A stretch of DNA of 64,000 nucleotides, taken from contig CM059972.1 of assembly GCA_030490835.1 (NCBI GenBank), positions 49,455,452 to 49,519,451 of the forward strand. Direction: 5' to 3'. This document shows, piece by piece, positions 47,491 through 59,714 of the stretch. Under the pieces are notes generated by a model, which saw nothing but the letters and a program-made list of their open reading frames with translations, made no database searches and was not told where the DNA came from. How positions within the stretch are numbered: position 1 is the first letter of the stretch; every line of letters starts with the position of its first letter. This DNA comes from Annona cherimola (Eukaryota > Streptophyta > Magnoliopsida > Magnoliales > Annonaceae). A program made the position numbers and the translations under genes.

Positions 47491-49379
47491 TGTTGGAAAT
47501 ATGTGGAAAATAAGCCAAGTCTATGTTTTGATGATTAACAAATCAATTTGAGTAAGTTTTCGTTACTAACATGTTTGTGGAAATAACTTAAGGTTATAAA
47601 TTTGAAGAATATGAAGCATGGCAAGTCAAGTCGCTTTCCAAGTCGACTCAGGCTTCGACTTAGGCCAAGTCGATCCCCAAGTCGACTCAAGAAGTGACTT
47701 CAAGATGTCATTCCCTTCCAGAGTCGAAATCGAGAATGAGAGGTGCCGAAGTCGCATCCCAAGTCGACTCCGCTTGCGACTTGGCTGAAGTCGCAGACCA
47801 AGTCGACTCCAGCATCGACTTCGAAACGTCATTTCCTTCCAGAGTTGAAATCGAGAACGAGAACTGCCGAAGTCGCATCCCAAGTCGACTCCTCTTGCGA
47901 CTTGAGGTGAAGTTGCAAACCAAGTCGACTCCAGTCTTGACTTGGAGGCGTTATTTCTATCCAGAGTTGAAATCAAGGAGCAGAGCTGCCGAAGTCGGAG
48001 ACGAAGTCGACTCCGCATGCGACTTGGGTGAAGTTACAGACCAAGTCGACTCCAGTATCGACTTCAGTTGGACAAGGCAGAAACTTCAGAAGCCAAATCG
48101 GGGATTAGATCGATTTCAAGGTAGAACTTGAGTCAAGTTGAAGATCAAGTCGACTTCGATGTTCGACTTGGAACATATGAAGACTAATCCAAGTCCAAAG
48201 AAAGCAAGATGGATGAATTCAACTATTCTAATCAAAATATATTGGACTTGTTCATGAATACAAAAGATTCAAGACTCAAGGACTCAAGGTTTGCAAATCA
48301 TGGAGCTAAAGGACATCAAGCTAGAATGATAACACAGTGGTCCAAAGAGATATAATTCAAGGAAGAAACAACCAAACATGAAGAAACTCAAGCAAGCAAA
48401 GCATTCCAAGGATTTCAAGTTCGTCAAGCAAGCTGCCGAGGTGAAGTCGCACCCGAAGTCGACTCCACTTGCGACTTGGGTCAAGTCGAGGACTAAGTCG
48501 ACCCAGACTAGAACTTGAAGAAGTTGCGAACAGGCGAAGTCGCACCCAAAGTCGACTCCATCTGCGACTTGGGCGAAGTCGCACCCGAAGTCGACTACAC
48601 CTGCGACTTGGGTCGAACCGGTCGAAAAATTTTCGAACGTTGGCGCATTAAATACGCGCCACCTACCTCCAAACGTTCGGATTCCCTCCATAATTATAAA
48701 AGGCATTCAATATGAACGAGGAGGGTAGCTGAGAATTCATTAAGTGAGCATAACTCCCATCTTTAAGAGCTTCGGTGATCAAGCCAATTTTTAGAAGAAG
48801 AACCTTGCTTCAAACTGGCAAGAGCTGCTTGCTGAATCTCTAAGCCTACACTACAAGTTATTCTCTATGCCAAATCTGCGTCTACACAACAGTAACGTGT
48901 AGAAACTTTCTTTTGTTATTTCTTGTTGTATTGAACTTGATTTAGTTTAGGTAACTAAGATCAAGTGTAAGCAGAGTAGTGTGTGATTGGAGTGGAACTC
49001 GTCACCTACTTGTGCTGTGGTTGTATATGCCCCCTAGAGCTAGAATCTAGAAGAGAGCGGAGGCTCTGGTTGTATTTGCCCCCTAGAGCTAGAATCTAGA
49101 AGAAAGTGGAGACTCTAGTTGTATTTGCGGAATACATAGTGGAACCCAAGTCACAAGGGGGTGTGAGCTTGGAAGAGTGGAGTAGGGAGGTTGCCCGAAC
49201 CACTATAAAATCTTGTGTGTTCATTTTTGTTTCTGCTCTTTACATCATTGCTCTCATTTTGTTTCTTCATAAAGGGGACTAGATTAATCCGGGGTAAAGT
49301 TTCTGTTTAAGTTGTAAATTTTTAAATACCCAATTCACCCCTCCCCTCTTGGGTAATTGCCATTAACTCGGGACCAACA
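47491..49379 (+). repeat. Sirevirus B 3' LTR
   Basis: It is 1889 bp, TGTTGGAAATATGTGG...GGGACCAACA, with TATAAAAG at 48695-48702 and the same 49-bp tandem duplication as the 5' LTR. It is followed by CATAC, the second copy of the target duplication. Confidence 0.95.
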
Positions 49380-52300
49380 CATACATCCTCATATATATCC
49401 ATATGCTAGTATGATTTCATGAAATATCACAAATCACAGTCTGTGTCCTTTTAAGCAATCTTGAAAAGTGGGCACACCCACTTTAAAAATATTCTCATAA
49501 ACATCATTTGAAAACTAGTTTTAGGATGACCACCCTTAAAACTTTTAAAAAATATTCAAATAAAATATTTTGGTAAGAATTTGTAACATTTGAGAAAACG
49601 ATTCTTCTAAAAGTGTTGCTTATAATAAATCTTAAAATCATCATGATAAAGAAATTTACAAGCTTTTAAATTTCCAAGACGAAATTTTTTTTCTCATTAA
49701 CACTTACTTTATTTCCATTTCGGGGCTTTTTGTACACAAAGAATATACATCATCTTCCTTTAACCACCCTAGTATCTTATGCTTGTCCACCCATTATCCT
49801 CGTCCTTTTAATGTAAGGAAGAGCTTGCATATTCTTTGAATACTATTTTAGCAAACAAAATCAATTTATTTTGTACAGATAACTTATCGGGTTGGCCACC
49901 CTTAAATCCTTTTTAGAAACATTCGTACAAACATTTTCAAGGCTTTTCAAAGTATTTTCCTATTTAAAGGAAATCAAAACTTTTCTAATAACCGTTTCAA
50001 CCTATGGACCATTTTCAAATCATCGTTTATTTTAAGTGTCATGTCAAAGAGTAAATTTTTTTTTTATAAATCAAACCCCGTTTTCTTTTTCTTTCATAAA
50101 TGCACTTGCTTTTCACAATCCTATGAGAGTAAAACTCAAAACTTATTTGCAAGTATTTCTTTGTGGAAAGGTCAAAATCCCCTTTTTCTTATAAAATCTT
50201 TTAGAAATAGCATCTTAATGAACGTGCTTACTTGTAATCAAATTCTCAATGTAAAGCATTTCCAAACTTTGCAACATTTGAGATAAAATACATGTTTTAA
50301 GGACTGTTGTTTGCTTACAATGAAGTAATTCTAGGGCATTTCATTAAAGTCATAGTTTTCAAGACTTGTGATTGCTCACTTGTAAGAAATTCTTAAAAGC
50401 ATCAATATAAATACTTTCAATCATTCGAACACTTTGGATGAAATCAATATCTTGAAAAGTTTGCTTGCTTACCTGTGATAACTTCAATCCCTTTCTTTCG
50501 CCTTCTCTTTGTTTTAGCCTAGGCATATGAAAATGACATTTCATTTATATGCATAAAATTTCAAATGCTTGCATCCCTTAGGGTTTTCCAACCTACATGA
50601 ATTTATATTGAACAATCTTAAACTACTTTCTTTCAAGTTTGGTGTCAACTTTTCAATTCACACATTGGTGTGATGTGAGCTTCCATTGTGACCCTTCTTT
50701 TCATTTTATTACCCTTATTTAGGGTAAGCTTTCAAATTCATTATACCATTAAGTTTAACTCAACCATATGGAAGTCTAATACCTCCCATTTATCATTTCA
50801 CACCCATACTTTGCATTTTCACATTGGTGCTCATTATATTTACGAGCTAGGGCTACTAATTTAAATCTTAATTTTTTTAGATTTTATAATTTTCTCAAAA
50901 CAACCCTATCTTTTCTCATTTTACCATATTTTCCTTTCATTTTTGCACTTTAGCTAGTTATGCATGTTCATTCCCCTACCTTGTCATCCATGCCCTTCAT
51001 GTACACCTTCTAATTACACATTCATTATGTGTTAATCAACTCAACATGAAACAGAATTTTTCTTTCAATGATTACTTAACTTAGTCACTTATTTGCACAT
51101 TAATTAGGGTATAATCATGAAATCAAAACCCCTCAATTAAATGGTTCAAAACAGCAACTTTCCCTCATGAATTTCCTCCTTGGTCGTCCCCATCATCAAG
51201 GCTATACAAAACAGCTTTTTGATTTTTATGTTTCAACCCTTGGATGTCCCATCTTGCTCCATATTTAGGGTATTTTACCCTTATAATTTCCCACATATCA
51301 TATTGCTTGAGTCATGCATCAATTCCATCCTAAATGAATGGAATTTTCACCTAGTTGTCAAACTTAAGTTTCACCCAACTAAGGTTCATCAAACAAGCTT
51401 GGTTTAACATAAATTAAACATGAAAATAATTCACAAAATCAATACATGATAAATGATTAAAACAGCAACATGTAACTGAAATTAATCAAAATTTTAGCAT
51501 TGCTATCATGTTCATATCAACCCTAAATCACACATATCCTTTCTTGAAATCTTGAATTAAACCTACTAACTCATTTATCATTTAATAACTCTAATAAGGG
51601 CTGCATAAACCATCAATAAATATTCATAATTTCATCAAATTTATGAAACCCTACTTGATCTAGAAAACTTGAAAATTGTCAAACCAAACTTGGTTTAAAC
51701 ACATACTTGGAGTTGTTAGATTTCACTTGCCCCTTACTAGCTTGAAACCTCCTTTTTCTTCTCTTCTTTTCGTCCTCTTTTTTTCTCATTTTCTTCCTCC
51801 TTTTTTCTTCTTGCTTGGACGTTACGTTGCTACTAGACTTTTTTTTTCCTCCTCAACGCTGTCCAAAAGAGGACATTGCAAGCTGCCCATCTTACTGCTT
51901 TTATAAGGGTGCATTTTCCTCCTCATTTGGGAATTAATAATTCCCATAATTATCCTTTAAATGAGCTGTCATATTTATCCCTTGAATTTTCTGTTTTAGA
52001 TATATATATATATATTTACAAAAATTCTGCCCAAATCTACCCCCTTGATCACGTCCAGCTGTTCACCCCTTTTATGTCATTTTGTGGACATCAAAATTTG
52101 TCCACTTGCTGCTCATTCAACGTCCCGGCATACAGCCCCTTTTCCATGCACTTTCAAATTTTAAAAATTGCGAAAATTGCATAAAATTCACTCCTTTCGA
52201 CACCTCAATTATACCATTAATTACATTGACTTTTGCTAATTAATCCACTTTTTCAAAAGCAAAAAGTCAAAGGGTTTTAACCATAAGTGATTAAGAATTT

Positions 52301-52830
52301 TTCTATGATATTTAGCTTAGTCAAATCCATCCAAATGATAGAACACTTTGTTTTTGCATTTCATAAAAACTTTCATCCCAAAACGATCATTCTAGTGCAA
52401 GATATGAGCATTTGAAATTGTCCAATAAAATTTAATGAAAGTAAATCATTATCATCATAATATAATCATGATTATCATAATCCATACCATTCATGAGGTA
52501 GAACACGTCAACATCTGCTTACTTTTCAAATTTCACGTCAATCCGCCTTAGGTGCGTCAAGTTATGAATTTTCCAACAATAACCTAATTTATTTCATCAT
52601 TTCATCAACTTAATCATAATTAGTGGAATAATTAACCATGCTACGTCATCATTCCCTACACCATTTTTTGTCTTTATGTGTACATTAACCCACATTGAGC
52701 TAAGGTAATTAACTTAACTACCTCACCTGGCCATTTGCCCTAATCTCAATCATCCAATTGAGTCATACAATTAATATTAATTAAATATCTAAATTACATG
52801 TAGGGGTCTCAAATTGTTTTGGGTGTCACA
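49380..52830 (-). repeat. C2: family-C LTR, minus orientation, right segment
   Basis: It continues the LTR interrupted by Sirevirus B and ends GGGTGTCACA at 52821-52830; the terminal 35 bp align with the end of C1 (6858-6892). Text matches C1 throughout: 'gcttgctta' with 'cctttctttcgccttctctttg' near 50480, 'agggttttcc' near 50580, and 'tattatcataatcc' near 52470. Pyrimidine-rich blocks (51745-51860) may be a leader. The predicted small ORFs are not supported. Confidence 0.7.
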
Positions 52831-54200
52831 AGGTGTGTCCTAGGGCCTTTTTTATAAGTGGTGGGGGTACCCTTATAGAAGTTGAAAATCTGATGTGGGA
52901 TTTCTCCTATGACTTGAGCTGCTGTCTCTTTGTTGTTGTGGCTGGTGGGTTTCAATTTTTGAAAGGGAAGCAGCCGGTGTCATTTCCACAGATACTCAAT
53001 TGGAATGTTGCTGTTTTTTTTGGATAGCACCGAAATAACATGGTGGCCGCTCTGCTGCGATGGAGAAGATTAAGTCGTCGGTTAGGTTCAGCTTCGTGCT
53101 CATTTTCGGTGAGTTAAAATGGCTTCAATTGCAGCTAGCTTGGCCATGGTTGAAACAAGGATGGGTGCCGACTAGTTCTATTTTGTGGCTGGCCAGTTTT
53201 AGGATGTTTTTCTACCATGGTTGCTAGAGGGCATAGTTGCTGAAAATGTTTTGAAGAGGATGTTGCGATCTGTTGGTTGGGTTTTCTCATAATGTGTTGT
53301 TGCAAGATTTCTGCTGCAATTTTATCGTCGGCAGTTGGAAGCTTGGACATTTTGCTAGTGGTCATGATCAGCATAAAATGGGGGTACCAAAAATTTCTTA
53401 GGGCGGAATCCGAAGTGCTGTTTCAGGGGCATTAATTAATGAGATTGGCCAGCAATCGTGGCTGTAGAATGGTTGTCGATATGTCCGGTTCTGATCGGTT
53501 GGTGATTTTTGGAAGTTACTGTGATTGGATCTTCGGTCAGCTATGACTTGGGGATAGCCGAAATCTTGCTGTTGCTGGTAGATGCTGAAAAATGGGCACT
53601 GCAAAATGGCATAGCTGCTGCCTTTTTGAATAGGCAGAGATTGTAGCTGAAATTTGTTCATTTCCAGGCTGCTGACATTTTTCTGGCTGAATTCTTACAG
53701 CCATGTCCGTTGCTACTAGTGCTCGAACTGGTGCTTGTGGAATTTTCCCGCCCGTGGTTAGTTTGGAAAAAAAAAATAATAATAATGGTGTTGATATTTT
53801 GCTTCAATTTGGGGATGGTGGAGTACTAAAACTTGGTGTTCCGGCGGTTCACTTACATCTGTGTTGCATCATTAAAATATCGTATACTTAAGTTTTAATC
53901 ATTTGAGTAGCTAATAAATTTACTTATGTCATTTTAAATCTTCAAATTTTATTTTTAAACAATTAAAATCACTTTATACTATTTTCTACTATCAAAGATG
54001 CATATATGAATATATGTTGATTACCCTGAGTAGTGTACCTAATGCATTAAAATTTCAATGCATCAGGGTACTGCAATTACCTGATTATCACAGGCAAGAT
54101 TTTAATTGTTATGCAACCTAAAACACATGTATAATATAGCTATCTTAATGCAATGAATGGCTAGAAACACAATAGAACAAAGGATTCAAATGAATGGGGA
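52831..54200. other. Unclassified stretch, promoter-like on the minus strand
   Basis: It is richer in GC and in CTG/TTG words than its surroundings. On the minus strand 52900-52835 reads AATCCCACATCAG, then GGGTACCCCCACCACTTATA and AAAAAAGGCCCTAGG, a layout common to promoter regions of plant LTR elements. A hairpin TTATAAG...CTTATAG lies at about 52850-52875. No ORF is convincing; the short ones at 53135-53661 are isolated. Possibly an old LTR or a captured host fragment. Confidence 0.3.
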
Positions 54201-55712
54201 TTGGCATCGTGGCGCTGAATGACCGACGCCTGGGCACCAACTCGCTAACTAAAAAATGCAATCTTGTGCTTCTTGTGGCGCCGGAGTGCCACTGTCTCTA
54301 ATCCCAATTTTCTGCAACATGTTCTTTTGCAAAAACTTAGCCTTTCCATATCCCCACATAATTCTATAGCTACTATGTTCTTCCCAAAAAGAGTGAGAGA
54401 TGATTGTTTGATAAAATTAACTTCTTGAATTATGTTGAGCTGCACTTTCCAATATCACAGCACATGTATTTTTAGAAAATTGGCCAAGTAATGAATCAAA
54501 CTCTCTTTTGTATGTCAGTTTTCAAAAATGGTGGCCTTTATTTGGTTCATTTGCTTCAAGACACATATGATGGATCTTCTAACCATGCCTTGGATCAAAA
54601 ATCAGAAAGTGTAATGGGTTGCCTTCCATTCAGCGCTAAGTTTATCGTCTTCAGCCCGATGTCCCATTTATGATTAACCAATTCCCACTCTATCAAACTT
54701 CCTTCCATGCGGATTGTGCACTGGAAGTTCAGATCTCTCCTTAACCTCCTCAAATGGATTTATTAGTCTCTTCTCTTGAATTTCATAGAGGCTAAAGAAG
54801 AGTACTTCAGGGTCTTGACTAGGTAATGGCTTCAATGTCCCATTCTCCAAGAATATGTATTCATTGATCAAATATTGCAACTCTTGGATTTTAGAAAGGC
54901 AAATTAGAGGTGTGTTGATATGATAATTTTCAACTTTCTCTACTGCATTAGCCTCTATTTCTTCGTCGGTTTCTTCTTCCATTTCTTGATTTCTATTGGC
55001 TCGACCAAATGTTTAAGCACGAATTGAGGGGCAATTTGTGCTATCACATCAGTAAATATCTCTTCATAATAGCTTGAAGTGACTTCACAACCCTCCTGCA
55101 ACACAATTTCTTTTGAGTCCTCCTCAACATAAACAGAAGACTCATGATGCCTGCTTTGGATTGCAGTAGCTAATTACTTCACCTACTTTTGCATGTTCAT
55201 GTTGAACTCCATTTGACTCTTCATGAATTGCATGAACATTCCTTCAAAGATAACCTGCTTTCAGGTGGTGATAGCTCCCCTAGTTGATATGCTTGAAATT
55301 CTTTTGACATCATATTTTCTGATTGCAGGTCTCAATAGTTGTCTCATACATCATTTGAATGATCAAGATAGCCCATGGATGCTAAGTAATACATACATTG
55401 ATTTGATAAATTCCCTCGCCTTCGCAAAATTCGCAATAAGTTGAATAAAAATTATTCATTCCCTGCATTTGATGACTTGCAAATTAAGCTGGGAGTGCCC
55501 ATGTATTGCTAAACTTTGGAAACCCGAAGTGCTTGGTGTTGCAAATTCTGCATTTTGCCAATGGTAAGCATTTGAAGCCATTAAAAATTACAATAAAAAG
55601 ATCCCTGAAATAAAATTTTATCAAAATCCAAGAATTAAAAGAAAAACTATGTATAATACATACACATTCACAAAAGACAAAAGAAATTATTGAGTACTAA
55701 GTTTAAAGCACC
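54201..55712 (-). pseudogene. Decayed Tat/Athila-type gag region
   Basis: It lies directly downstream (minus strand) of the H2 LTR and its primer site, where gag is expected. The minus translation gives QKEFMQFMKSQMEFNMNMQK near 55240-55180, SSVYVEEDSKEIVLQEGCEVTS near 55130-55075 and an open segment 54982-54674 beginning MEEETDEEIEANAVEKVENY. Frames change repeatedly. The acidic segment and the FM..QMEFN..MQ repeat recall the C-terminal part of Tat/Athila Gag. There is no zinc knuckle. Assignment rests mostly on position. Confidence 0.5.
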
Positions 55713-55714
55713 AA

Positions 55715-55732
55715 TCCTCGGTAATGGCGCCA
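55715..55732 (-). other. Primer-binding site beside the H2 LTR (Tat/Athila type)
   Basis: The minus strand reads TGGCGCC then ATTACCGAGGA, matching the Tat/Athila primer site TGGCGCC-GTTGCCGGGGA except at a few positions. It lies six bases from the LTR boundary. Confidence 0.7.
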
Positions 55733-55738
55733 AAAACT

Positions 55739-57225
55739 TGACGAGTTGCGTATATGTCTAATTAAAATGCTCATTTTAATGCAAGTATACGTGCCGATCA
55801 AATAATAAAGAGTGAGTAGATTATTTCTATGAGGATTGACTTAAACGGATTATTACCTTAAATTTCAATTGTCGAAAGTGAATTGATAAATTAAATAGAA
55901 TTTGTTTTCGAAGAATTGAATTAAACTGAACTAAGCAAAGTAGTAAATGACAAGGTGGAGTTGATATTGCTGAGATTTCTTTGAGATGATTAAGATAGGT
56001 AGGGATATGAATTCATTGATTCATAATTGTGTCATTTTGATCCCATTTAAGTTAGTTGTGCAGAGATTACTAATTTAGGTTCATTTATATTCATATGTGT
56101 CTTCCAATATATACAAACCTAACCAAGTTTTAGTTAGTTGTTATGTTCTAATGCAACCAAGTTAAACAAGGCTGATAACCACATAAACTAATTAAGATTA
56201 TACAGTGTTAATAAGTATATTCCTATCCATATTAACATCCAACGCAAACAAGAGATGAAAAACCTGTGCCTTATATACAGATCTCATTCAAATCCCACTT
56301 TTCCATGTGTAAGTCTGAATATTTAATCATCTCCAAGGTTGAAGGCTTGTAAATGCATTAAACATAATATATAAGGGTAATCTCAAACAACATAAGCTAC
56401 AACACAACTATATTATCACTTTAAGCATAAGGAAACCAAATAACATAGTCTATAATATAAAATCCTACATATCTCTTATCATAAAAAGATTCAGCCCATA
56501 AACATGATATTAAATCCCTTCAACATTAGGTTTACAATCATTCCAAGCAAGGAGAATAACAAATATGAAAAGAGAGATGAAAAGAGGAGATGAAACTCAA
56601 TGGATTTATAGTGACAGCTTATGTCTCCACTTGCTCTTCTCTCCTAGCTTGAAGCCTTGATTTTTCTCCCCCTTTCTCAGCAGCCACTACCCATCTCTCT
56701 TTTTCTTTTCGAACCCTAAGTGTTCTATTTATACCCACCTTCACAGAGCACAAAACACGTGTTAAACTTCACTCGTGTGGGTGCCGACTCTCTGAACGCT
56801 TGCCGACTTAAGGTTTCTCAAGCTTTCTTCAAAGGCGGTGATCTGGTGCCTAGGTGCCGAAAATAGACGCCGGGGCGCCACTCTTGCTGGAAGGAAAATC
56901 ATCTATAACTTTCAATTCACTTTCTTCTCTCCTTCCCTCCACTTTTGCATATGGTCCAAGAGCTGAATCACCTCATTTTGCCTACAACAAAAGATAAAAC
57001 AAAAAAAGGCAATCCTAAATACTCCGATGTGATTACTACAACCTAAAATGCGATGAATTATGTTAATTTTAACTCGAAATGAATGAATTTCTACAAACTA
57101 TGCATGGAATGTCAAAATGATGATAACTAATGCAAAACCTATGTGAATTCACATGATTCTCTTGAACTAGGATTCAAAATTAGTCCAAAATGAGTCGTGA
57201 TAACTCACATTTTTCATAGTTATCA
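55739..57225 (-). repeat. H2: Tat/Athila-type LTR, minus orientation
   Basis: It reads TGACGAGTTGCG...AGTTATCA on plus, 1487 bp, with a primer site on the inner side, so it is the 5' LTR of a minus-strand element. A minus-strand TATA box (TATAAATAG, complement of 56726-56734) is clear. Degenerate GGCGCC/GGTGCC palindromes lie just upstream of it (56848-56885). Same family as H1 and H3. The partner LTR is not in the expected place to the left. Confidence 0.8.
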
Positions 57226-57226
57226 A

Positions 57227-57533
57227 GTACAAAACTCTATTTTTTAATATATTTTTTGAAAATATTTTTATAAAACTTTTAATCTAAATGTATTTAATCT
57301 ATAAACCAAAATTCACCATTTTTGAATATGTGTATATATTTTTTTTGATTTTTAAAATAGGGGAGGTTTTAGTCATTTTTAAATGACTAAAATACCCTTG
57401 TTTTTAAAAAAATTTAAAATATATTTATACATCACTAAAAATAGTAAAACTTAATACGTAAGTTAAATACAACTAAGTTACCAATTTTATAAAAGGATTT
57501 TCAAAACATATTTTGAAAAATGGAGTTTTGTAC
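57227..57533. mobile_element. MITE-like inverted-repeat element, 307 bp
   Basis: The ends GTACAAAACTC and GAGTTTTGTAC start long imperfect terminal inverted repeats of about 50 bp. Left: 'gtacaaaactctattttt', then 'ttttgaaaat' and 'ttttataaaa'. The right end reads the same on the opposite strand. A second palindrome TTTTAGTCATTT-TT-AAATGACTAAAA lies inside (near 57371-57396). It is AT-rich with no ORF. It lies directly beyond the H2 LTR end. The terminal GTAC could be a duplicated target or part of the repeat. The superfamily is not clear. Confidence 0.65.
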
Positions 57534-58122
57534 CCCTGCTGCATTAAAACATTACTCGGTCACCCAATATAAGAATTAAATTAATTTTCTCCACCTATGT
57601 TAATAGGCTAATAAATATTTTTATGTCATTATTATCTTAAACACATTTAATTCTCCTTATATATAATTTCATTTTTTTATGATGAACTATCTTAAAATAT
57701 TACATACTAGTACATGTGTAATCAATTTAAGCCTTTGTAATTTTACCCTTAAATCATTTAGATAGCTAGCAAATATTCTAAGTTATTTTTGAGCTTCCTT
57801 AATTTTAATATCTGTAGTTTTCTTTTATCATTAGATCATAATATTTTATATTTAAAAAAGTTAATACAAAATGGTCATTTGTACTCAAATTAAAGATTTT
57901 CATGTGTGATTTACCTCATTAAAATTTTAATAAATTTAACTCAAATAGGCATATAAATATTTTTAATCATTTTTAGCCCATTTAATTTCTTTTTACATTT
58001 CAACTGTAATTAAGTAATGTAAAGTGACCTATTTTATAGCAAATATAGAGGTGTTATTTTTCTAAAATTTTGTACAAAATGTGCGTTTAATTAGCACTTT
58101 TCATAATTAATGGTGTGTGACG
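57534..58122. other. AT-rich stretch, nothing recognised
   Basis: There is no ORF, no clear repeat and no regulatory site I can support. Confidence 0.5.
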
Positions 58123-58127
58123 AGCTG

Positions 58128-59673
58128 CGTATATGTCAACTAAAATGCTCGCTATTTACGCGAGTATACGTGCCGTGTCAAGTAATAAAGAGTGAGTAAA
58201 GTATTGTTCCCACGACGAATTGTTAACCGGAATTATTAATTAGTTAAACTCCTTTCGATGGGTGGAAAATTCTGGGTTTATGATTTAACTAAACTAACAA
58301 TTGCAATGAGAAATCAGAGTAGAGATTACGAGACTACTGGATACTAGAAACGGATTTACTGATTAGGGATGACAGATGGATAGCTCGGAATCCTTGAATC
58401 TAAACTATATTGCTTTGGTTCTTTTTAATTGGAATGCGTATGAATTTACTAGCCCAAGTTCATGTATCTTTATATATGTCTTCCAACATAATATAAAGCT
58501 AATTGCACCCTATTTAATTGCTATGTTCCCATGCCATTAAATAAAGTAAAATTGGTAAGTTCATAATCTGTATAATGACTACACAGGATTTAACGGTATA
58601 TTCTTATCCGTTAAACAACTCCCCTTACACAAAGGTAGAAACCTATGCTTTGCACATGGATCTGACAGAGATTTTCCTCTTCCAAGGATAAATCAAGCAA
58701 TTAAATCATATTACAAGGTAACTAATCTTGTAAAAAGCAGCATTAAATCCACACATGCAAAGGTAAATCATACACAATCATATATAAAATCAAATATTCA
58801 TTCCTGAATATTCTAAGAACCAAGAATCAATATAGTGTAGAATTCAAATCATCCTAACTATCCATCTAATGAAAGTTTAGTTCAAAGACATGATTTCAAC
58901 ATCCATTACATCCATGTAAAAAGTATCCATGAAAGTAGAGAAAGAAAAGTGAAAAGAAATAGAAAAAACTGTTTTCCAGCGGTTTCCACCAACGGGGTTG
59001 AATCCTCTCTTCAATCCGGACTTTGATCTTGATTTCCTCTTTCTCTTGCTCTCTAGTTCGTCTCTGGTCTCTCTCCTCTCTCTTTCGCGCGCGAACCCCT
59101 TTAGAACTATTTATTTAGTCCCTTTGCGCAGCTTACGCACTGAAATTTGTGCGTACGGATGTGTATTGGCGCCTGGGCGCCAACTCTCTGTGTGCTAGGC
59201 AACTTGGACACATTCTGTAAACCCTAGGAGTCCATGCTTGGCACCTAGGCGCCCCTGGCTAGTGCCTAGGTGCCAACTCCCTGGACTTTCATGGCTTGGG
59301 GCTTCTCCTTGACACAATGTGGTTGATCATGCCTGGCGCCTAGGCGCCAACTCCCTAGAAGCAATGGCTTCAAAAACTTCTGAAATTTGCCTGAAAATGG
59401 CCAAGGCACGTAGGGTGGCGCCTGGGCGCCAAACACCTGCTTCTGACTTGTCTCAATCTGCATTCGACTCGCCCGCTTTTCCTTCATATGTCCTGTCCTT
59501 CCTTCAAAAGATGAAAAAACTAAGTAAATGAAATAAAAATGCCTAAAAACTAAATAATGTTCCTACAATGCAAAATGAGTGAAAATTAAGCTAAATGGAT
59601 GCAAATTGAACCTAATCTCTCGAACTAACGCACAGAATAAGTCTGAAATGGGCCATAAAAATACGAGTTATCG
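58128..59673 (-). mobile_element. H3: solo Tat/Athila-type LTR with GTGTG target duplication
   Basis: It reads TGACGAGCTGCG...GAGTTATCG on plus, 1546 bp. The last base is G where H2 has A. Direct repeats GTGTG flank it (58123-58127 and 59674-59678). No internal region is present. The minus-strand TATA-like box is the complement of CTATTTATT (59108-59116). Upstream of it on the minus strand (59168-59430) are five GGCGCCTAGGCGCC-type palindromes. Confidence 0.88.
59168..59430 (-). promoter_or_regulatory. Five GGCGCCTAGGCGCC-type palindromes upstream of the H3 TATA box
   Basis: 14-bp units lie at 59168-59181, 59240-59253, 59261-59274, 59335-59348 (perfect) and 59417-59430. Each is a palindrome or near-palindrome in a region otherwise unremarkable. 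Position relative to the TATA box mirrors the Sirevirus array. The regulatory role is inference. Confidence 0.6.
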
Positions 59674-59714
59674 GTGTGAATTTGCTATATAAATATATGA
59701 AATTTTGTGACTTA

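Larger units (their letters stand above)
40346..49379 (+). mobile_element. Sirevirus B: 9.0-kb Ty1/copia retrotransposon, decayed
   Basis: The order is LTR (40346-42233), primer site (42236-42247), gag (42282 to about 44123), pol (to 47203), polypurine tracts (47302-47314 and 47477-47489), LTR (47491-49379). Target duplication CATAC flanks it (40341-40345 and 49380-49384). By hand the LTRs differ at about 60 of 1888 positions (about 3 percent), many of them G/A or C/T, so it is older than A. It lacks ORF3, which explains most of the 1.9-kb size difference from A. It is inserted in a family-C LTR. Confidence 0.95.

Noticed and set aside
53135..53661. Two minus-strand ORFs of 79 and 87 codons
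   Set aside because: No recognised motif, no homologous copy in the window and no continuity between them.
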